Origin: CAYRFE01 sp964539615
GTDB taxonomy: Bacteria > Macinerneyibacteriota > Macinerneyibacteria > Macinerneyibacteriales > CAYRFE01
DNA: 18,577 nt
Reading direction: 5' to 3'
Assembly (NCBI GenBank): GCA_964539615.1
Contig: CAZIJP010000041.1
Location: forward strand, 1 to 18,577
A program made the position numbers and the translations under genes. Positions 14,050 through 18,577 of this stretch are shown here, one piece after another (the stretch's first letter is position 1; each line of letters starts with the position of its first letter). The notes beneath the pieces are model-generated. The model saw only the letters and a program-made list of their open reading frames with translations, was not told where the DNA came from and made no database searches.

Positions 14050-14853
14050 ATGCAGTTTTTTTCGGGATTCACCATCGGCCAATATATTCCGATCGAGTCG
14101 ATCATCCACAGGATCGATCCTCGTACAAAGTTTATTGCGTTGGTTATTTTCATAACGTATATCTTGTTATTCCCGTCAATGAGGGTGTATTTATTTTTTA
14201 CTGCGCTTGTGCATGTATTGTTGTATTGTTCTGCGCTCGATTATACTTACATTTGGCGCGGTTTACGACCTGTGTTGTTATTATTAGCGCTGACTGCCGT
14301 TTTTAATGCTTTTCTGACTCCGGGAATTACTCTGTGGTGGCGCCTTACTTGGGAAGGGTTATATTATGCCGTGTTGTTCTCTTTTCGTATTTATTTGTTG
14401 GTCATGATCTCGGTCTTACTTACGTATACGACATCTCCACTGAAACTTACGGATGCGATCGAATATTTTTTTAGGCCTTTAAAATACTTGAAAGTACCGG
14501 TGGCGGACCTGGCATTGACGTTAACGATCGCATTTAGGTTTATCCCCACACTGATAGATGAGCTTGATCGTTTGATGAAGGCGCAAATGAGTCGCGGGGT
14601 AGATTTTGAAACGGGCTCTTTTTTTAATCGAATCAAAAAATTACTGCCGGTCTTTGTACCGTTATTTGTATCGTGTTTTAAACGCGCAGAAGAATTGGCT
14701 GATGCTATGGAAAGCCGCGGATACCGAGGCGGTGATCATAGAACTCGACGTGAAGTGTTGCATTTCGCCGGAAGAGATGTCGTCGCATATATTTTTATAC
14801 TAGCATCCGGCGCTCTGTGTGCGGTATTATGGTATTTTCCGATATATGGCTGA
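14050..14853 (+). CDS. ecfT: Energy-coupling factor transporter transmembrane protein EcfT
   Basis: This is the membrane T component of an ECF-type ABC importer for vitamins or metal ions. It couples substrate-binding S components to ATPase subunits. The 267-residue protein opens with a short segment ending in HRIDPRTKF (20-28), a conserved EcfT feature. Hydrophobic segments follow at about 28-60, 74-92, 104-126, 198-209 and 242-263. The two coupling-helix motifs are clear: AQMSRGVDF (178-186) and AMESRGYRGG (219-228), the xRG signatures that contact EcfA and EcfA'. Length is normal. The ATG at 14050 has GGAGGAG at ideal spacing. No EcfA ATPase or S component gene lies in this window, so it must pair with partners encoded elsewhere. 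The next gene overlaps its 3' end by 8 nt. Confidence 0.92.
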   Translation: MQFFSGFTIGQYIPIESIIHRIDPRTKFIALVIFITYILLFPSMRVYLFFTALVHVLLYCSALDYTYIWRGLRPVLLLLALTAVFNAFLTPGITLWWRLTWEGLYYAVLFSFRIYLLVMISVLLTYTTSPLKLTDAIEYFFRPLKYLKVPVADLALTLTIAFRFIPTLIDELDRLMKAQMSRGVDFETGSFFNRIKKLLPVFVPLFVSCFKRAEELADAMESRGYRGGDHRTRREVLHFAGRDVVAYIFILASGALCAVLWYFPIYG

Positions 14854-15274
14854 CCGGTTATTGATCCATCATCGTGCCGTGAACTCGGTTATCATAATTA
14901 TATTTCTAACAACGGTTGTTCTTTTTGTTATGGGTTCGGTCAGCAGTAAAGTTAAGAAAAAAAAAGATGCGGTCGTTCCCATTACAGTTATGCAGAAAAC
15001 ACAAGAAAAAGACACAACTGATGCAGCGGAAAAGAAACGGTCAGTAAAAAGACAAAGAACGCTGGTAAAAAAAATTACTCTTCCGTTGGACCTTAATACT
15101 GCCACCTATGAAGATCTTTGCCTGGTTAAAGGTGTTGGACCGGTAATGGCCAAAAACATATTGGCATATCGTGAAAAATATGGTACATTTACTTCAGTTG
15201 AGGATTTGAAAAAGATCAAAGGTATCGGCGATAAACGGTACCAAACATTAGCCGGGTGTTTTATCGTCCGGTGA
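14846..15274 (+). CDS. comEA: ComEA-like membrane-anchored helix-hairpin-helix protein
   Basis: This 142-residue protein has a short cytoplasmic N-terminus, one membrane helix (about 11-30), a Lys-rich linker (35-80) and a C-terminal tandem helix-hairpin-helix domain. That domain begins LDLNTATYEDL (81-91), with LVKGVGPVMAKNILAYR (93-109) and LKKIKGIGDKRYQTL (121-135). This is the ComEA arrangement: a periplasm-facing dsDNA-binding domain tethered to the inner membrane, used in DNA uptake. Small soluble ComEA relatives exist, but the anchor here favours a receptor. The ATG at 14846 overlaps the ecfT stop by 8 nt and has no obvious ribosome site, which suggests coupling. A GTG at 14819 in the same frame would add nine residues. 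No comEC follows; the tRNA nucleotidyltransferase gene starts 4 nt later. Confidence 0.82.
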   Translation: MADRLLIHHRAVNSVIIIIFLTTVVLFVMGSVSSKVKKKKDAVVPITVMQKTQEKDTTDAAEKKRSVKRQRTLVKKITLPLDLNTATYEDLCLVKGVGPVMAKNILAYREKYGTFTSVEDLKKIKGIGDKRYQTLAGCFIVR

Positions 15275-15278
15275 TGTA

Positions 15279-17882
15279 TTGACAGTGAGGGATATGAAAG
15301 CGATTCTCGGACACAACAACATGGATTTTGATTGTCTTGCTTCAATGGTGGCAGTCCACAAACTATATCCTGATTTTATTCCGCTTCTACCTTCGTCTAT
15401 TGAACGCCATGTGCGTGATTTTATCACAAAAGAAGGTTTGCCTTGCCCCTACATTATTATGAACAAACTTACAGAGCCGGTGACCGAGTGTATCATTGTC
15501 GATAATACCGATCTTTCGCGCACGGAGCTTCCTGTTGCCATGCTCACCACTTGCATCGTAACAGCTATCTATGATCATCATCCGCCCGAAAATATACCGG
15601 AAAAAACCACCTATTTTCAGAAACAGTGCGGAGCAACGATAACATTGCTCACCGAATTATTATTGAAGAAAAAAATACCCATCTCTCAGCAAGAAGCAGT
15701 ATTGTTCCTGCTTGGGATCTATGAGGATACCGGTTATTTCACATTCATATCGCTTACGGTTGATGATGTGGCAATATTTAATAAATTGTTTCCGATTGCC
15801 GGTGATGTGACCTACATTTCCCGATATCTTGTGACAGATTTTTCAAAAGAACAGCTGTCTATAATGGACGACCTGGTGGATAACGGTGATATTTTGGATA
15901 TCAACGGTATATCTGTCGCAGTATGTCATGCCGAACGTGACGGCTATGTGGATAATGCCGCTTTTGCCGTACAGCATTTGTTATTTGTATTGGAAGTTGA
16001 TGCGGTATTCGCCGTTATGCAGATGGGGAAAAGCGTGTATATCATAGGAAGAAGCCGCAATAAAGCCCTCAGCATACGAGATATACTCGGACAGATCGGC
16101 GGCGGAGGGCATCCGTCGGCAGGATATGTGCATATTTCCGATGTGAGTTTCGTAGAAATAAAAGAAAAGATGTATGATATTCTCGAACAGGTACGATTAA
16201 CGGGGAAGACCGTATCCGACATCATGACCACCGATGTTGTAGCCGTACGATTTGATGAGACGGTAGCTCAGGTCAAAGAAAAAATGCTTGCCCATAATCA
16301 TTCTAAATTACCGGTTGTTGATAAAGAACACCGTGTGTTCGGCTTGATGTATCAAAAAGAGATCGACCGGCTTATCAATCATAATTTTTCGGATGTGCCA
16401 ATCCATGACTATGTTGTGCATGATGTGGCTGTCTGTGAAGAAACGGAGCCAGTTTATTCGGCAAAACGATTGATACTGGAAGGACGAGGCGTAATACTGG
16501 CAGTGACAAGCGCTCATGTGCTTTCAGGTATCATTACAAGGACCGACCTGATGAAAACGGAAGAGAACACTGCTTCCGGGCAGCAGCGAAAAAACATACT
16601 GTCGGAATTACGATATCATGTTCCCGGACCGTTGCTTGAACGAATAGAACGTATCGGCGCTATTGCGGACTCGCTGGGCTATCGGGCTTACCTTGTCGGC
16701 GGCTTTGTGCGGGACCTGTTCCTTCGTCTTGAAACCTTTGACGTGGACATTGTTATCGAAGGAAAAGGTATTGAAACGGCACAAGTAGCAGCAGAAGAAT
16801 TCTCCGCTTCGCTGACCGTTCATAAAAAATTTCAAACCGCTACCCTGTGTTTCCGCGACGGTGTGAAGATCGATATCGCCACAGCCCGTTCCGAAACGTA
16901 TGATAAACCTGCCGCCTTGCCTGTCGTTATGTTATCACCATTGAAATATGACCTCTACCGTCGTGATTTCACGATCAATGCCATGGCTGTTTCGATCTGC
17001 CCCGATTCAATGGGAGACCTGATCGATTATTTCGGCGGCTACGGCGATCTGAAAAATAAAACATTAAAGATACTTCACACAGTAAGTTTCATAGAAGATC
17101 CGACGCGAATATTCCGCGGGATCCGCTTTGCGGCACGGTTTGATTTTCACTTCAGCAAGCAGACGCACGGCTTGATGAAAAATGCATTATCGCTCGGCGT
17201 GCTTTCATTGCTTACCGGACGACGTATCAAAGACGAGATAAGCGTGATCTGCGATGAAGATTATCCCGAATATGCATTTCAAATGCTCGGGGAAGAAAAT
17301 ATTCTCAAATCGTTGTTTACCGGTTGTACTTTTCCTCCGGAAAAAGAAAAGTTGTTCCGCGAGATACGCCATGTGCTTCACTGGTATAAATTGCTCTATC
17401 TTAAGAAAACGGTCAATAACTATTTTTTGTATTATCTCGCGTTGTTTGATGATGCCGATACGCATGCCGTGTTGGATTATGCGCAAAAATTGGAGCTGAC
17501 TAAACGCTTTAAGAATATTGCTCAGGAAGTGCGGCTGTTTATGCAGCAACGGTATCGGATGATCAATAAACCCGGATTTTTGAAAAAGAGTGAGATTTAC
17601 GATCTTTTTAATAAGCTTGAATTGGAATCGATATTGTACCTTATGGCATGCCATGCAAAAAATGAACGGTTTCAGCAGTATGCATCGTTGTATTTTATGG
17701 ATATCTATCCGAAAAAATCGATTGTCAATGGCACGATGCTTCAAGAGATCGGGATTCCCTACGGGGCGGATATCAGGACGATCCTTGAGGATATTCATAA
17801 GCAGTATGTCGATGGTGATGTGCGGACGGTTGAAGATGCCGTATCGTATGTCAAACGGATTTATTTAACCGAACAGAAGTGA
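15279..17882 (+). CDS. DHH-CBS-CBS-tRNA nucleotidyltransferase fusion (CCA- or A-adding)
   Basis: This 867-residue protein joins three modules. Residues 7-305 form a DHH/DHHA1 phosphoesterase, with HNNMDFD (12-18), DNTD (75-78), YDHHPP (98-103) and GGGGHPSAG (274-282). Two CBS domains fill about 311-427, with VSDIMTTDVVAV (312-323) and ILAVTSAHVLSGIITRTDLM (residues 406-425). From 450 onward lies a class II tRNA nucleotidyltransferase: YLVGGFVRD (471-479), catalytic DVD (488-490), RRDFTINAM (561-569) and EDPTRIFRGIRFAARF (606-621). The architecture is known in several deep-branching and delta-type bacteria. In Aquifex a large enzyme of this type adds only the terminal A, with a separate CC-adding partner (from memory), so activity here may be A-adding. 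In the first motif Met replaces the usual Pro, but both Asp remain. TTG at 15279 has well-placed GGTGAT (15270-15275). ATG at 15294 is the alternative and gives the canonical MKAILGHN start. Confidence 0.9.
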   Translation: MTVRDMKAILGHNNMDFDCLASMVAVHKLYPDFIPLLPSSIERHVRDFITKEGLPCPYIIMNKLTEPVTECIIVDNTDLSRTELPVAMLTTCIVTAIYDHHPPENIPEKTTYFQKQCGATITLLTELLLKKKIPISQQEAVLFLLGIYEDTGYFTFISLTVDDVAIFNKLFPIAGDVTYISRYLVTDFSKEQLSIMDDLVDNGDILDINGISVAVCHAERDGYVDNAAFAVQHLLFVLEVDAVFAVMQMGKSVYIIGRSRNKALSIRDILGQIGGGGHPSAGYVHISDVSFVEIKEKMYDILEQVRLTGKTVSDIMTTDVVAVRFDETVAQVKEKMLAHNHSKLPVVDKEHRVFGLMYQKEIDRLINHNFSDVPIHDYVVHDVAVCEETEPVYSAKRLILEGRGVILAVTSAHVLSGIITRTDLMKTEENTASGQQRKNILSELRYHVPGPLLERIERIGAIADSLGYRAYLVGGFVRDLFLRLETFDVDIVIEGKGIETAQVAAEEFSASLTVHKKFQTATLCFRDGVKIDIATARSETYDKPAALPVVMLSPLKYDLYRRDFTINAMAVSICPDSMGDLIDYFGGYGDLKNKTLKILHTVSFIEDPTRIFRGIRFAARFDFHFSKQTHGLMKNALSLGVLSLLTGRRIKDEISVICDEDYPEYAFQMLGEENILKSLFTGCTFPPEKEKLFREIRHVLHWYKLLYLKKTVNNYFLYYLALFDDADTHAVLDYAQKLELTKRFKNIAQEVRLFMQQRYRMINKPGFLKKSEIYDLFNKLELESILYLMACHAKNERFQQYASLYFMDIYPKKSIVNGTMLQEIGIPYGADIRTILEDIHKQYVDGDVRTVEDAVSYVKRIYLTEQK

Positions 17883-18577
17883 CCATGCATCCTTTGCTTG
17901 CAGGATTACGTGACTTTATATTCCCTCAATTCTGTCCGGTCTGTGCCGAACACTTGGAGACGGATGAATCGTTGTGCGAGCATTGCCGGGTACATTTACC
18001 CGCCATGTTTTTGCCGGTTTGCGAAATCTGCGGCAAACAACTTCCCGCAGATAGGGAGTGCTACGACTGTGGAGGTAAAGGCGAACGCGCCTGGGATTCG
18101 CGAAGGGCGTTGTTCCATTATACCGATGCGGTGGCGTCTATCGTTCATGAGTGTAAGTTCAATCAGAACCGCACATTGCTTCATTATCTGGCGGCAATGG
18201 TCTGCACGAGTTTTTACACCTATTATGATCCGGAAAAGATCGACATGGTGATCCCGATGCCCCTTTCCAAAACACGATTTGCACAACGCGGCTACAATCA
18301 GGCGGAAGAACTGTGCCGGTATTTGAACGACCATGTGAATACCGATGTTCTTGTGCGTGTAAAGAACACGAAAGTCCAATCGCTTATTCATAATGCCGAA
18401 AAGAGGGCGCATAATGTGAAGGGAGCTTTCACCGTTACACGTGATATTGCCGGCAAACGTATCGTATTGTTCGATGACGTTATTACAACAGGAGCGACCA
18501 CCAATTCGGCAGCTGTTCAATTGAAGGAAGCAGGGGCAGTAGAAGTGCATTTGTTTGCGCTGTCGATGGCCGGATAA
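17879..18577 (+). CDS. comF: ComF family phosphoribosyltransferase-like protein
   Basis: This 232-residue ComF/GntX-type protein combines an N-terminal zinc-ribbon region with a phosphoribosyltransferase fold. Four CxxC pairs are present: Cys19/22, 33/36, 48/51 and 61/64. The PRPP-binding motif is IVLFDDVITTGATTN (195-209). The preceding VIPMPLSKTRFAQRGYNQAEEL (from 124) is a second family signature. In transforming bacteria ComF works in the cytoplasm with the ssDNA import machinery, including PriA and ComFA-type partners. It is also kept by species not known to be competent, so function is not proven by family alone. The GTG at 17879 overlaps the previous stop as GTGA; the ATG at 17885 is an equally good start. 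The stop codon is the last base triplet of the window, so nothing downstream can be seen. Confidence 0.9.
   Translation: MTMHPLLAGLRDFIFPQFCPVCAEHLETDESLCEHCRVHLPAMFLPVCEICGKQLPADRECYDCGGKGERAWDSRRALFHYTDAVASIVHECKFNQNRTLLHYLAAMVCTSFYTYYDPEKIDMVIPMPLSKTRFAQRGYNQAEELCRYLNDHVNTDVLVRVKNTKVQSLIHNAEKRAHNVKGAFTVTRDIAGKRIVLFDDVITTGATTNSAAVQLKEAGAVEVHLFALSMAG

Noticed and set aside
17205..17798. 197-codon minus-strand ORF
   Set aside because: Antisense shadow of the C-terminal part of the tRNA nucleotidyltransferase fusion. It has no ribosome site or recognisable motif.
1..18577. CRISPR array, tRNA, rRNA, transposase, phage or toxin-antitoxin genes
   Set aside because: I looked for regularly spaced repeats, cloverleaf-like segments and recognisable families on both strands and found none.

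Overview
The window reads as ordinary bacterial chromosome. It carries 18 protein-coding genes, and I see no rRNA, tRNA, CRISPR array, insertion sequence or phage gene. The organism looks like a Gram-negative anaerobe. An LPS-type heptose epimerase (HldD) argues for an outer membrane. A ferredoxin-linked 2-oxoacid oxidoreductase and a probable [4Fe-4S] L-cysteine desulfidase argue for anaerobic life. The phylum cannot be fixed from this sequence. A run of ten N at 1101-1110 shows a draft assembly.

Layout, left to right. (1) 164-3477, plus strand: a five-gene operon with a MinD/ParA-like P-loop protein, then the ferredoxin, alpha, TPP-binding beta and gamma subunits of a 2-oxoacid:ferredoxin oxidoreductase (Vor/Kor type). 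(2) 3547-8972, plus strand: type IV pilus motor genes pilB, pilT and pilC, then an arylamine N-acetyltransferase-like protein and a DUF4416 protein that overlap each other. (3) 9050-10180, plus strand: a separately promoted 376-residue protein with a pilin-like N-terminus and a long helical tail. A bidirectional terminator at 10201-10233 closes it. (4) 13371-10334, minus strand: hldD, a DppA-type D-aminopeptidase and a CyuA-type cysteine desulfidase in one operon, ending at the same terminator. (5) 13625-18577, plus strand: a small winged-helix regulator, ecfT, a ComEA-like membrane-anchored helix-hairpin-helix protein, an 867-residue DHH-CBS-CBS-tRNA nucleotidyltransferase fusion, and comF. 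The last four are packed with overlaps or a 4-nt gap. The window stops exactly at the comF stop codon.

Together the genes suggest reductive 2-oxoacid metabolism, a retractile type IV pilus and part of a DNA-uptake apparatus (pilB/T/C, comEA, comF). No comEC, prepilin peptidase, secretin or pilM/N/O gene is present here. Promoter-like sites recur in one form: a TTGACA-like -35, a 16-17 nt spacer, a loose -10 and a very short leader. They help to choose several start codons.

No gene-free stretch exceeds about 255 nt. The longest is 13372-13624, between divergent hldD and the winged-helix gene; it holds two candidate promoters and an inverted repeat. The most unusual object is the long-tailed pilin-like protein with no Glu at mature position 5. 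I found no clear evidence of a wholly new multi-gene system.
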